Shown here: positions 12,701 through 25,141 of the stretch, piece after piece
How the letters are laid out: every line of letters starts with the position of its first letter
Numbering within the stretch: position 1 is the stretch's first letter
Assembly: GCF_027942865.1 (NCBI RefSeq)
Contig: NC_134519.1
Coordinates: 17,369,248 to 17,433,247, forward strand
Length of the DNA stretch: 64,000 bases
Source of the DNA: Odontesthes bonariensis
Lineage: Eukaryota > Chordata > Actinopteri > Atheriniformes > Atherinopsidae
Reading direction: 5' to 3'
Program-made: the position numbers and the translations under genes
The notes under the pieces: generated by a model
Database searches by the model: none
What the model was told of the DNA's origin: nothing
What the model saw: the letters and a program-made list of their open reading frames with translations, nothing else

Positions 12701-15700
12701 TTTGGGAAGCCAAAAAGGGTCAACTTGTCCTCACAACGAAAAACACATTTTCTTGGAGATAAAACAGAGTATTGCACTCTGAGAAGTACTAGCGCTCACT
12801 CTTTCCTTGCAGCGTGATAACTTCTTATAAGCTTTTAAAATTCTCACGGTGAATAAAGTGCACGCTCTAGCTCCCATAGGCATGCACTGCCTAGAGAATT
12901 TTACCGTTAAAAGAAAATCCCGACTTTCATTCATTGCGACATCCTAGTGAAAAGATTGTCTCATGAGAGAGAGTTTCAGACTACTAGATATAACGGGTTT
13001 CTTCTGCATAAAAAATACTAATAAATGCCTACTTTTTTTTTTTTTTTTAGCTTCGGGTAACTGTTGGGGTGATAATACATCATTTCACACTGCAGACAAG
13101 CAAAAAAAAAAATGGAAAAGCTTGTCATAGAACCTTTAAAGCAAAAATTAGCCTCTAAATATCCTCTAAATGTTGACGAGCTCTGCCTGAAAACTGTTTT
13201 CATCTGTGCATAGATCTACAAGTCACAATGTGTCAGTCTCAGCTGTAACAATGTTTTATCCCTTGGCACCCTGCTGTCATCTATATAACATGAAAGATGA
13301 CTCTCATCTTAAAGACTGAGCTTCAGCAAAATGTGATAATGAATACTGATTTTACACTCTACGAAAATGAGCAGAAATGTAGCCAAGAGGGACTCATCAT
13401 GACCTGTCGAGACTTAAGAAGGAAGCTCCATCAACACCCATCTGATTACGATAATCAACCTTATGATCATACACTGCAGTCTATTATCATCTGAGGTGCA
13501 ATTTACAGAGTCTTAGATATAGATCTTCAGGAGTCATGGCAAGTTAATAAATACTTTTACCTAGTGGTAAAGGTCACTTTCTTAAAAAGACCCATCTATG
13601 CTCACTGTTATTAATTTTACTTGAGGTAGATTTTTAAAGCAAAAAGATTATGCTGATTGTGTTTTGTCTTTCACTATGAATGGAATTCCTGCATAAGTAT
13701 CAAGGTTGGAGAATATACTATTTTAGAGAGAATAACTGAAAGTGGTAAGAACCACATGTACTGGACCTAAGGGCATGATTTTTGTTTATCAGAATTTGTT
13801 CTCATGACATGCCATGACATGTTTATAGTCATTCTGAATGGAAATTGCCTAAAATCAATTATGGCTTTTTCTTAATCCAATAGAGGGGAACATGTTTTGA
13901 TGAAATAGGTAGGTTAACATGCAACAAACAAACAGATGTTGCAAACACAATCTTTTGTTAAGGACGTTTACAACAGTTCAGTCAAAATTCAGAAATATTC
14001 ATCAACTAAAATCAACTATTTGGGTTGTGTAGGTTGCAGCTTGGAGGAAGCCGTCTCCCATGAGGAAGATTTGAGTGGCCAACTGTCTGGCTTTTACCAG
14101 TGGTTCACATCCGGTGAGTCAGACTGGCTGCATAAGGAGACAAATGCAACATAATGTACAAATGGAGATAATGATGCTTATTTTCAGATTATCCATGGAG
14201 AGATTGGTACTGCTACATTACAGTACAGCCAACAGTACAGCTGATAAATCAGGGGGATTAAAGTGGTAAATGGCACTCTCCTTTAGCCCTCCCATCCATT
14301 ATGATGCAAAACCTTTTGAAACTTTGTTTCCCAACTCATAACTCAGACTTAATGGAATTCTTCGATCATTTATTCGGGGTCAAAGCTCACCACTCCCACA
14401 GTTCTCTGTATTGTACAGCTTTCTCTCACCATATGTCTGTGAGGAGAATTTGAATCATTGAAAGTTTTCTTATGTATCAGTATACTTCCGGTAAACTCTA
14501 TGCTTATATAACAACATGAGAATATGTTTAGATATGGTCAACCAAATGCAAGCTGCTAAATCATCAACATATTGTGACTTTTGTTATATCTGAATTTCTC
14601 ATAAATGGTATAAACAATGTGTGTTCTATGCTGAAGCAGGCTATGAACTTGTTCTATTAGTGAACAAGCAGCAAGTATTTGCAGTAAATTGCTTGAGATT
14701 ATTATCAGATACAACACCAAACACTCTGCTTAATGGGTATATCACACTGGCACTCATCCAAATCCTGACAAACACATTTCTGCCCACTGAGAGCACACAG
14801 TGCTCTTGGTTTTGCAATGCTGCAAGCACTCCATCCAAACAGCATGCCGCAATGATTAATGAGTATCAACAAGACTGTTCAAAACCGATACAATTCATTA
14901 TTGACCAGGTAAAATTTCAGATTTCTGGACCACCTTACTTCCACAACAGGAACAAGTTGACATGCAGCAAAACAAAATTCATAAAATTCAGCTTATGTGG
15001 TGCCTCCAGTCAAGCAGTACAACACCAATTAGCTTCCCATGGATAATTTTTGTTTATAAAGACATGCCTGATTGCTGCTTGGTAACAAATATGTAAATGA
15101 GGAAATGACCAATTCAGAATATTTGTGACACAAATCAAAAAGACATTAAACTTAAAAGTATTCAGTACCATATTAGTATCACTCCCTACAACAGAAAGGA
15201 GCTTCAAACGAGTGTTGATTGTAGAGTCAGTTTTATAAAATGGTTATCTTGAAAGATTCTTTTTTTTTCTTCAGAATTGGCTAAAGATAAAACATAGGCA
15301 AGCATTCATACTGTTTTTTTTTTAGAGTGAGAGAACTCAGTTGATAGATAAGTGAAACCTGTATTTTAACAGATGTCATAAAAAAATAAAATAACCACAG
15401 TAAAAATAACATGACTTAATTAGGATGTGAAACTGAAACACGTGATATTGTAGTGCTGCATATCCCTTCAGTTTTTCATATACAGTACTCTTATTTAAAT
15501 AAAAGAATGGCAAATCCAGAATAAATGAAGGAGACATTAACTAACTGCATCTTACACTCAAATAAAATGAGGCACTAGTAATTTAACTGACTTGTTCATC
15601 TTAATCTCTTATTATAACATTAGATAACACAAAAATTGGAAAACTCAAGTCGTATTATTTTAAAAATCTTTAGAGCAACACAATTTCCACAACATTATCA

Positions 15701-15724
15701 AAAATAAAAGAAAGGGTTAAAACT

Positions 15725-16035
15725 GCATGGTCATGTGGTAGTTAGCACTGTTGACTTGAGGTCCCTGGCTCAGACCTTTCTAAATGGGGTTTGCATGTTC
15801 TATCCATGAACGCATGCGTTCTCTTTGGGTACTCCAGCTTCCTCCCACGGTCCAAAAAGATGTTTGTTAGCTTAATTGACAATTAGTAATTGACCGTAGA
15901 AGCGAGTGTGAATGGTTGTTTGTCTCGTTTGTCATTGTGTTGGCCCTGCATCGGACCAGTGTAGCCTGCCTCTTTCTGATGACAGCTGGGATAGGCTCCC
16001 GGGTCCCCACAACCCATGAAAAATGGGTGGCCCTG
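15725..16035. repeat. Dispersed teleost repeat (SINE-like)
   Basis: The segment contains a GGTAGTTAGCACTGTTG box, then GTTTGCATGTTC, GGGTACTCCAGCTTCCTCCCA, TCCAAAAAGATG and GATAGGCTCC blocks in the order seen in a very common fish interspersed repeat, interrupted by point changes. It carries no gene. Classification as SINE or as a LINE 3' part is from memory and uncertain. Confidence 0.6.
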
Positions 16036-16464
16036 TATACACACCTCATTTATGTGGCACTTTCACAACCATATTTAACAGTTATAGTATGACATGGCTG
16101 CAGTACTTGTGTGTTGATATCTTTGAGGATGCATTATTTCACAAAAACCTGATCACTACTTTGACTAATTTAGTCCTTTACTTTTAATTTCTTATGTCCT
16201 GATGCAACATATGAATATATATATACATGTCCTCAGAGTGTAATAGACCAAGTTTGTGTCATCCTGTACATCTGGAAATTCCTTTTGAGATATCCATCAT
16301 CATGAATGGCTTATGCTCTCTGTTAGTATATCTTTAAATCAAAGGATTTACAAATAACATACATCGTTCAGCAACGTCATTTGAACCACGCAAAGGTTAA
16401 GTGAAGAACATTGATCATCTCATTAGTTGAAATATTCTGCTGGGAAATGTTCTGCATTTAATTG

Positions 16465-16690
16465 GATGTCACTTTGACATGTTCCGCCTGCCTAAACCGT
16501 TGCAGATAGGCTCCTGATGGAGGCTGCCTCACCTCAACAGGACAATGCGCCCCGCCACAATGCCGAGCCCTCTCAGGAACAACTTGAGGAACACAACAAA
16601 GACCTCAAAGCATTAACACAGCCCCAAAAATCCCCTAATCCTAATCTGATCGAGTATCCAGAGAATGTGAATCTCAGTCCAGAGAGATTC
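16465..16690 (+). pseudogene. Tc1/mariner-like transposase fragment
   Basis: A plus-strand reading gives QQDNAPRHNAEPSQEQLEEH and then a stretch matching the S-P-D-L-N-P-I-E block, here SPNPNLIEY. These are the second Asp and the Glu regions of the DDE domain in Tc1-like transposases. The Asp in the S-P-D motif is replaced and upstream blocks are missing. It is a decayed fragment inside the ASIC intron and is not a host gene. Confidence 0.7.
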
Positions 16691-17535
16691 TACCTTGTAG
16701 CCCACAATATCCAAGTTTGAATTTCAAGTGAGCACTTCGAACATTAGACAGGTTATTTTTTGGCTGTGACTTTAGTGAGTGTCAACCATACTGTACAGTG
16801 AATAGAGAGTTACACATGTAAGCCACTTGAAGATTGTATCAGAGCAGACTATGAATACTTTGTAACAAAGCAGAACCATAGCACCTTTTCTGAAACTATG
16901 TAACAAGTAACAAAGGTGTTACTCTGTAAATCTGTCAAACAGTCAACTTAGAGCAGCCCTGTTGAATATTTGCATGAAAAAAACCCACAAGGATAAAACA
17001 ACAGATAAAGTGGCCATAATTTGATAATCAAAATTCAAACAACGATGTTAAGCTATCCGTCAGAGATGCTGAAAGAAAGACTTGTGTGCATGCTTAAACT
17101 GCCTGTCTGACTGTAGTGCAAAACCTTAAGGAAAAAGTGTCTCCACAAGATGCTTTGAAACACACATGGCACCTCACAAAATATGTTCTGCCTTAATGGA
17201 AGCCAGGGGGTCTTCAGAGATCACTGAACAAGTAATGGCAGCATTTCACCTTAGAACCTTACTCTGATTTCATTTTTTTTTGCATTAATAGTCCAAAGCA
17301 CAGTTGCAGTATACAAAGCAACACTGATGGTGAAGCTTTTCAAGGGATTCCCAAAACTTGAAAAATAACAACCATAACAGCAAATGCACTGATGTAAGGC
17401 ACCCATTTCAAATCAATTTCACAATTCACATTAAGTAAAAGCACATCTGAACATAAAAGAAAGTGGCAGACTGTCAAATGTGGCAAGAAACAGAACAGCA
17501 GACATACTGTGCAAAATTACAGCCTGGCTACTCAC

Positions 17536-18090
17536 TGTGGTGAAATTCGCTGGGTAGCAATCCTCTCCTCGAAAGGTGCACTGCAGCAGCATGTCACCGA
17601 TGTCATGACCTGTTCGATTATAGAAATCAGTCATGTTGAAGAGTTTGGGCTTGAAGTTCTGGAAGTTTGCCTTGTCCTTTAAAACAGCCAAAACCTCAGG
17701 CTCAGCCAAGTGAGGGTTGGCTATTTGGTACTTATTATTGAGGAGGGCAAGGAGCTCTCCCACATGATATAGGTCATTTTTTGTGATTTTGGAGAAGCGG
17801 AACTCATTAAGGTTACAAAATGTAACTGCTGGGAAGGTGAGGTTAGTTGCTGCCACTTCGTCCAGCTTGGTGACATGAGGATATTCTAGATAATATGACA
17901 CTCGATCCATGCAGACCAGCATTAGCAAGCCTAGTGAACCCAGGAATGAAAGAGTCCAAAGAAATCGACGGAATGTCATGTGCCCATAGGCAAATATGTG
18001 GCTCATGCCATGTAGGGTGGATATATTGGCAAAAGCTTGCAGATTGGAGGGTCGGACGCTTTCAATGCTTTCTTCTGAGCTTCCCTTCAT
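17536..18090 (-). CDS. asic1-like: Acid-sensing ion channel, first coding exon (ASIC1-like sequence, ASIC3-type location)
   Basis: This exon encodes the first 185 residues of a proton-gated sodium channel subunit of the DEG/ENaC family, which acts at the plasma membrane of neurons as a trimer. The first in-frame ATG is at 18090, after a stop at 18130-18132. Visible parts: an intracellular N terminus with the conserved STLHG (HG at residues 27-28, needed for gating and ion path), a first membrane helix at about 43-61, the palm start HVTKLDEVA and [30 protein letters not shown], and a Cys-containing segment [18 protein letters not shown]. Two N-x-S/T glycosylation sites follow FNMTDF and DFYNRT. 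The exon ends ACA|GTGAGT in phase 0, the usual ASIC split before the Y-G-K-C block. Residues agree best with ASIC1, less with ASIC2, and ASIC4-type residues are absent. The neighbours are those of human ASIC3. Which subfamily it belongs to is not settled here. Remaining exons lie outside the window. Confidence 0.9.
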
Positions 18091-20776
18091 GGTTGTGGAG
18101 TGATGCTCAGTACTGTCTCCCAAAGAACTTCAGGTTAGAGACTTTGCTTAGCAACAGGAACAGCAGAATCTAAACAGCAGTGATGGTTTGGCAAACTGCC
18201 TCTTCTTCCCCCTCAAGAGGGTTTAATGTTCTCAATGAATAGCTACCTTATAATGGCTGTCAGTCTGTAACTGTTTTCTTTTTATCACAGTTCGCATGCC
18301 ATTGGTTGTCAGCGGTTCCTGGAGTCCCAGGTCCCCCCTCCTTTTATTTCAGGCTGCTGTTTTATTATCTCCAAAGCTGTCTTTCACACTCCCTGCTCAG
18401 CTGTCCTTTGTAGAGGCTCCAAGCACAATGACAGAAACACCCACTTCTACCAAAACGCAATGCCTCCTGATTCCTGGCTCGTATGAAAAGGCACAAGACA
18501 ACAAGGGACTAGAAAAGAGAGAACGGAGAAAAACAGCAGATGTAGGGATTGAAGCGAGAGATGAGAAGGGGACTGCGATGAAAAGGACTAGCGTTTTGGA
18601 GCGAGCCTCGCAGTCAATGGGACCCTACCTCCTCCAATCGGAGCGAATGCTTCTACATCGCTGTGATAATGGGGTGCAATGGTTTTGTGAATGAAGGTAA
18701 TAAAGAGAGAAATGGCTCACTGGTCCCTCGCTGCCACCTTCCTTTTTCTCTGGTGTCTCTTTAGCTCTTCTCTTTTCTTCCAAGAATTGAAAATGAGGGG
18801 GTCAGAGACCTCCGACCAGCCCACCACTGTGCTTGACAACCGGCGTTCAAAGATTCCACGGGTTCCACTTCCTTGTTTGCACAGATCCTCAGTTAATAGG
18901 GAAGACCACCTCTTGATGCTTTATGACCACCCCCCACCAGCATCACCCATAAAGCCGTCTCAAGACCCCCGTGTTTTAGTCCTGTTAACATACAGATTTA
19001 TATTCTGCTATGTGGAGCCTTTCACTCTTTCTCGCCTCCTATCTCTCTTCCACCACTCCCCCATTTCTTGCTCTCTCTCAGTCTCTTTCAGCCTGCCTCT
19101 CTCTCCCTCTTCCTCTTTAGTAGTCAGGATCCATCCCACTGCTGAATGGCTGCTTTGCTTGTGTGTCTATACTCAAAGGGGAAGTCTCTCAATCTGGTCA
19201 CCACTTTCACTCTTACATTATTCTCTAATCTTACCCAGCAGCCCCTCTGTTGACAGTACGTTTGTTCTTAGGCATACCACAGGTTGATTGTTTATTGCAT
19301 TGACATAACTAATAAAATATTCATGATGTAGGCTAATTTGTATTTCATATATATCTATATCTTAGAATTTTCATTTTAATCCAAATCAGCTAAATCAATC
19401 CATTTCTTTTTCTGCACCGATTGGTAAAGTATTTTTCTTGAATTTACACATTTTGATTTTGTCATTTCGTCATTTCCTTTGAAAACATGGGGAAAATATT
19501 GCTCTTCTTTTTCACTTTTATTTTTCTACTGCGCAAAGAATTTCACACTGTGGCTAAAGCTCTCTTTAGATATGGTGTTTGGCTACATGAGAGCTCTGAC
19601 CAGTAATGGAATCAGGGATTTTATTGGGGTTAAAAGTTCACCACGTCATTCTGAAAAGCCTTGTAATTTCTCCAAGGAACAAACAAGATTATTGCTCATG
19701 GCTACCCCGGGATGACTTGTTATTGTAACAACAGGTGAACTGCCAAGGATATGACCACAGTCTTTAAGGATCTAATCAATATTCTGCCCTACTAACCAAG
19801 CATATAGACCTAAATAACCCCTACCAGCAATAGAACACAGAGATGAGATTCATGTAAAGCAAGAAAAAATCTAGTCTGCAAACTGAGAATGACAAACATA
19901 GCTATATTCTGCTGAGATGCCATTTGAAGAACCTTCGAAAAGGGTCAAATGGAACATGAAACCAGAAGAAACTATAGAGGTTATCAATCTAACTATCAAA
20001 ATACAAGGGTTGCGGATACTTGCCTACCAGAATTGTCGTTGAGATATTACAAATTCAAAAGCACCAGACAGCAGCTTTCTCTTACAACCATAAACATTGA
20101 AATGGGATTAAGACACTTTAATAACATCAGGATATTTCAAATATATCTAAGTTCGGCCCACATGTCATAATGCCATTGACGTAACTGAGATGTTTGAATC
20201 TGTAATTGCTTTTAGTTTACCAGAAAGCTTGCTGCTCTCCGCATATCTTAATAATGTATATAATTCAGCTACACTCCTTTGTATTCACAGTCATGACTGA
20301 CAATGAAAAATGATCCAAGAAAACACAGTGATGAATGATGTTGTGCCCGTTTAGCAGATGAAATCTTCATGGAGGTTTAATATATCTTTAAACTCAAACG
20401 GTGCCAAGTATGTTTGCGGCTGACGAAGTCCCTCGCTGGGAAGGTTTTTTTGCTGCCTGAAACAGAAATCAAGTATGGATTTGTCTCAATGCTCCGGGTA
20501 CCTCACAATAGTACAGTAACTTTGCACACATGTATAATAAGGATGCAGAGTTAGTATGTAGTGCTCCCTTATTAAAAAAAAAAGTGTAAGTGGTTTTAGT
20601 GTTTTTCTGAATAACATTACCAATAAAAACTCGAGATTAAGCAACCCAAAGCTTTGGTTGGTTGATTTGACCAGAGAAAAATTTAAGACATTCTGTCACA
20701 TATAAACTTGCTTATTAATGTCAATATTCATCCACTACATAAAGTCGATTTGGTTCATCAGTTGCACCCTCTAAGC
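18091..20776. other. Upstream flank of the ASIC gene, no further gene seen
   Basis: It should contain the ASIC promoter and 5' UTR. 18,300-19,280 is pyrimidine-rich on the plus strand and yields two long but unconvincing ORFs (132 and 198 codons), the second with a hydrophobic start; neither shows a known motif or a splice partner. 19,290-20,776 is AT-rich with nothing recognisable. Confidence 0.5.
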
Positions 20777-21401
20777 CAGTGATACTCACTATTTTTTTTT
20801 ACAAGAGCCACATTGGCAGAGCAAAATCAAAGGAAGAGCCACTTTTACGACAACATACTAAGTCCCCTTTTGCAAATATGCATTTCTACATATAAAACAT
20901 CCCACAAAAAAAGAAACAACACAACCAATACATTTTCAATTAAGACCATATTTACCTTAATACTGAGATGAGCGGAACCTGGCATGCATGTCCTTGACTT
21001 TCTTCATGTTGTATTTGTAGTTTGTTGTTGTAATCATAGTGAGACATTTAAGATGGGCATGGATTTTGTGCTGGTTTTTGCCCTTTTTTAATTAAAAACC
21101 GATCCATTGTGCCTGCATCTCGCGCTGGCTAAAGGAGCTAGCGTGCACTGCGGTCAAGTGTGACGGTGGTTTAAGCGGGCTGCGTTGCCAGGTTTAACAG
21201 TGCCCCCTTTAGGAAACACCATTAAGCCTAAAATAATACTTGATAAAAATACTTAATACTGTGCAGTATTCGCTGTATGTTATTTGAAAAAATGTATTGT
21301 TATTGTTACCATATTGTTATAAGCTACTATGCGAGTGCGAGCCACCAATTAAAGCTTGAGAAGCCGCATGTGGCTCGCGAGCCGCGCAATGAGTATCTCT
21401 G
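20777..21401. mobile_element. Non-autonomous hAT transposon with 8-bp target duplication
   Basis: The left end starts CAGTGATACTCACT (20777) and the right end, read inverted from 21401, starts CAGAGATACTCATT; they differ at two positions. Flanking 8-mers CTCTAAGC (20769-20776) and CTGTAAGC (21402-21409) differ at one base. CAG-type ends and an 8-bp duplication define the hAT superfamily. The 625-bp interior has no transposase. Subterminal segments carry repeated GAGCCAC and GGCTCGCGAGCC motifs, possible transposase binding sites. Confidence 0.85.
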
Positions 21402-21409
21402 CTGTAAGC

Positions 21410-22989
21410 CAAACATTACTGTCAGAGGTCTATTCATGTTAACATACTTGTAAATTTATAATAAAGATTGTTGGGAGTGAGCAACGTTTTAGCAGTGCAT
21501 CTTTTTTGTCCATGAGCCATTGTATTGTATTGTATTATAAGGTTAGCCTTGAAAGACAGGCAGACTCAGGCAGGTATTTAAGGACCGCGTACAATATTTT
21601 ATCAATTTGTTTTATATATAAATTAAATTCCATCATATTCAAGCTCTTGTTGCACAAGTTAAAAGAATAATAAGGTTTTTATGATGACATTCTGGTGCTG
21701 CTGCACCGGTAGCTACTGATGCCTTTTATGTCAACTAGCAATTATCAGTTTGCGGAAGATGGAAGCAACAGCAAAAAAAAAAAAAAAAAAGTTTGGCACT
21801 GCATGTTTAATCAGGATTGTTGTGCAGCCTGACTATGAACCTTCAAAGCTCTTACTCAATATGGTTACATTGAGTTACAGTTGAGTAGAGCTAATAGTTC
21901 AACTTGGCCATCTAACTAGACCACTGCCTTTGTCCCTGTGTAAAAGGAAGGCCCAAAGCTGCAACACTGTGGACATTCTTCCTCTCCTAACTTTCTATGT
22001 GGAATATCTTAATTTCTGCAATTAAAGCCCAAATCACTGCAATGAAAATGTCTTCATACTACTTGAATGATAATTTTGTCAGATGATGGTATGATTATAA
22101 AATTCATAATTTTATTAGAGCAGAGTGACAGTCTGGAAATATTTGAAGTGTCAACAACTGTACATGTAATCTTAATGTACTGCTTTTAAGTCACAGTTTC
22201 TGATGCATTGAGTTGTCAAAAGAGACAGAAAAATATTTGAATGAGTGCGGCTTTATTAGGAATTTGACTGCTTTAATATACACTTACATTTTTACAAAGA
22301 GATGCAAAAGGATGGAACTTTGGAGCATGTACAGAGCCCTATGCCCATCTGAATCCAGCTGAGAATTAACATAAATGGTGAAAGGCAGAATTGTCATGTG
22401 CAGTCTTTAAAGGTAAAATTGCATTAATGGCTTTAATGGTTAATCTAAGTTCAGTCAGTGCCACTTTAGTCAAACAGTTTACATTTGGGAGTATGACACT
22501 GTTCTGGGACCTCCCTGCTGCCTGTTCATGAGTATATATGGAATGCCTGCAGCAGGGAGAGCAGCAGCAAAGACCCAGAGGTATAGAAAAGATGTTATTA
22601 ATGTTATTAATGACAAAAGACATATTATCCAAAAAAAAGAAGCTGGAGGTGGGCTTACAGAGGAGGTTACAAAGGTAGGGATGCCAAAGCGGCAGAATGG
22701 ATAGCTCTGAGTAAGCTATGCCAACTGATTGTTTAGAAAGGTACTGGCTGAGGAATCAGCTGATGTGGGCTGGTGTTGAGATCATCTGATGTACTGAGAA
22801 TTCAGACTCTAATCCAATTGAAATCAAAGATCTGCACTCCTTCTAAATTAACATTAAATTTAAATTATATGACTTTACATGCATAATTGTTTCTGAAATA
22901 TGATTTCAATTAATGTTAGACTGTCATACATAACTTAATCATCTCCAATAAAAAAAAAAATGCCAACACATGTAGGTAACGATTTAGGT
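21410..22989. other. Intergenic, no gene seen
   Basis: AT-rich sequence with homopolymer A tracts (near 21775-21790 and 22950). The small ORFs here have no recognisable motif and no coding character. Confidence 0.5.
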
Positions 22990-23705
22990 TCTAGAAACTT
23001 TCAGCATTACATTACATTACATTACATTACATTACGGTCATTTTGCAGACGCTTTTAACCAAAGCAACTTACAATAAGTGCGTTCAACATCGGTAGGCAA
23101 AAGAACTTCAGGTCACAAGAAATCATAAGTGCATTTCCTTCCAAAACCAAACAGCTAAGAGCAAAACTAGTGCTAGAGTAAGTGCGATAAGTCAGGTACC
23201 TCAGCCTCTCACCAACTGCACACCAGTCACAGCGGGGTGGGGATGCAAACCCTGGTTCGGGTAGGGGAAGAAATAAAAGAGGTAAGAAAAGCAGGAATGG
23301 GATTCAAACCCTGGTTCGGGTAGGGGGTAATGAAAATATAGAGGGTGCCAGTGGTGGAGGAAACAATAAGTGCGTAAGGAACTAGGACGGAAAGAGGGCG
23401 GATCTGGGTAGTGTTTCCTGAAGAGATGGGTTTTCAGCCTGCGGCGAAAGATGAGCAGCAACTCAGCTGTCCTGATATCAGTCGGGAGATCGTTCCACCA
23501 TCGGGGTGCCAGAACGGAGAAAAGCCGTGGCCATGTCGATCGTGCACAGGGACCCCTGAGTGACGGGGCAGCCAGGCGCCTGGTGGCCGCAGAGCGAAGT
23601 GGTCGGGCGGGGGTGTAGGGCTTGACCATAGCCTGGAGGTATGAAGGAGCTGTTCCTTCCACTGCCCTGTAGGCCAGCACCAGTCTTAAACTGGATGCGA
23701 CCGGC
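22990..23705 (-). mobile_element. LINE 3' part (L2-like ORF2 C terminus and tail), continuing at 25376
   Basis: Minus-strand reading from 23,680 gives YRAVEGTAPSYLQAMVKPY, RSAATRRLAAPSLRGPCARS, FSVLAPRWWNDLPTD and FRRRLKTHLFR, the characteristic C-terminal end of ORF2 in L2/CR1-type non-LTR retrotransposons. The 3' end toward 23,000 contains the common fish tail GCAGACGCTTTTAACCAAAG and a short TTACA repeat (23009-23035). The upstream ORF2 part is split off by a hAT insertion and resumes at 25,376. Confidence 0.85.
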
Positions 23706-23890
23706 TAGAGTTCTCAACGGGCCTGAAAATTACAACCCGACCCGACCCGGCCCGTGGCTTTCAAAGCCCGAGCCCGATGTAACCCGACACATCAATATGA
23801 ATTATCGACCCGAACCCGGCCCGACGCCGGGGGTCGAGTTTTCCCACGTTATCCTATGGAGATTGACGGGCTGTGGGTCGTTACGGCACT

Positions 23891-24698
23891 TATGTAACCT
23901 CGGAGTGTTGATAGACTCAAATCTGACTTTCAGCAGCCACATCAAAGCTGTCACCAAGGCAGCTTTTTACCACCTCAGAAATATCAACAGAATTAAAGGT
24001 TTCCTCTCCCAAAAAGACCAGGAGAAACTCATCCATGCATTCATCTCCAGTAGACTCGATTACTGTAACGCTCTTTTAACTGGACTTCCCAAAAAGAGCA
24101 TTAAACATCTGCAGCTCATCCAGAACGCTGCTGCTAGAGTTTTAACCCGGACTAAGAGATCTGAACACATCACACCAGTGTTAAAATCTTTACTCCGGCT
24201 TCCAGTCAGTCACAGAATAGATTTTAAAAGCCTGCTGATGGTTTACAAATCCCAGAATGGTTTAGGCCCAAAATACATCTGTGATATGTTCAGAGAATAT
24301 AAACCCAGCAGAGCACTTAGATCCAAGGACTCAGGTCAGCTGATCCAGTCCAGAGTCCAGACTAAACATGGAGAAGCAGCATTTAGCTGTTATGCTGCAA
24401 ACAAGTGGAACAAACTGCCACTGGAGATTAAACTTTCACCAAATGTAGACATTTTTAAATCCAGGTTAAAAACATTTCTTTTCTCATGTGTCCATGCATG
24501 AAATATCTTTTAACTTATCTAGACTGTTGCCTGATTTTAAATTCATTTAAATGATTTTACTTGTTTCTCTTTATATTCTTTTATGTATTTTTAATGCTTC
24601 TTGCACTCCCTGCTGTAATGCTTTTATTTTATGTAAAGCACTTTGAACTGTTTGTACATGAAATGTGCTATACAAATAAATTTGATTTGATTTGATTT
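23891..24698 (+). mobile_element. 5'-truncated L2-type LINE nested within the hAT element
   Basis: The reading frame from about 23,900 to 24,501 gives the reverse-transcriptase C-terminal region: LGVLIDSNLTFSSHIKAVTK, FISSRLDYCNALLTGLPKKS, IQNAAARVLTRT, FSCYAANKWNKLPLEIK and SRLKTFLF. It ends with a stop at 24,501. A short 3' UTR follows, with AAAGCACTTTGAACTG, a TATACAAATAAA signal and a terminal TTTGA repeat at about 24,675-24,698. The frame is largely intact over 200 codons, so this copy is younger than its host layers. The 5' truncation is normal for LINEs. Confidence 0.9.
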
Positions 24699-25141
24699 AT
24701 GTGCAGTGGCCTAACCCACGTAAAAATCTAGTGAAACGTTATTTTTTCCACAATAGAAACATGATATGAATGGGAAAACTTACTGTTCTTGCTATTAAAA
24801 AAAAAAGCAGAACCATCCGCACATCCGCAGCTGTTGCGTCGTGGTGGTGGCCGATAGCCCACAGCTTACTGTATGGCGGCTCAGGCTGGACGTCCCTGTT
24901 TTTTTGCTGTCATATTTTAACAGCACCTTGAATTTTGAGCATTGCACATAACCTGTGGAATTTCCATCAGAATCCAGCACCACTCCAAACACTTTCCAGA
25001 CCTCTGATTTTCCCACTCCTGTAGCGACGGTGAATTCACCTGCAGCAAGTTTGCTCTTCACCAACTCCATCTTCTTCTCCGCTAAAGGCGTGCACGCAGC
25101 GGTGTCATGTCTGTCCCCGCTCCATGCAGACTTTCGTTACG

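Larger units (their letters stand above)
1..17535 (-). other. Intron 1 of the ASIC gene (partial, runs off the window)
   Basis: This stretch lies downstream of the ASIC first coding exon on the minus strand. No later ASIC exon was found: the expected start of exon 2, coding for a conserved Y-G-K-C motif, and the second membrane segment are not visible in any minus-strand reading. The intron is therefore at least 17.5 kb, and the rest of the gene lies beyond position 1. It is AT-rich and holds a CA microsatellite, two inverted-repeat elements, a decayed Harbinger transposon, a dispersed repeat and a Tc1-like fragment, all listed separately. In 1434-3326, 3838-7822, 9742-15724 and 16691-17535 I see only short chance ORFs. 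Long first introns are common in ASIC genes; that this is one intron rather than intergenic space is inference. Confidence 0.6.

Noticed and set aside
17536-18090. ASIC4 or ASIC2 as identity of the channel exon
   Set aside because: ASIC4 has a distinct N terminus and lacks the ELLALLNN and TKLDEVA segments seen here. ASIC2 matches some positions but fewer than ASIC1.
18691-19287. 198-codon ORF with a hydrophobic start upstream of the ASIC exon
   Set aside because: It runs through a long C/T-rich tract that yields Ser/Leu/Pro-rich protein by composition. There is no domain, splice partner or poly(A) evidence.
23201-24501. Two ORFs of 159 and 286 codons as host genes
   Set aside because: Both are C-terminal ORF2 pieces of L2-type LINEs, with typical tails next to them.
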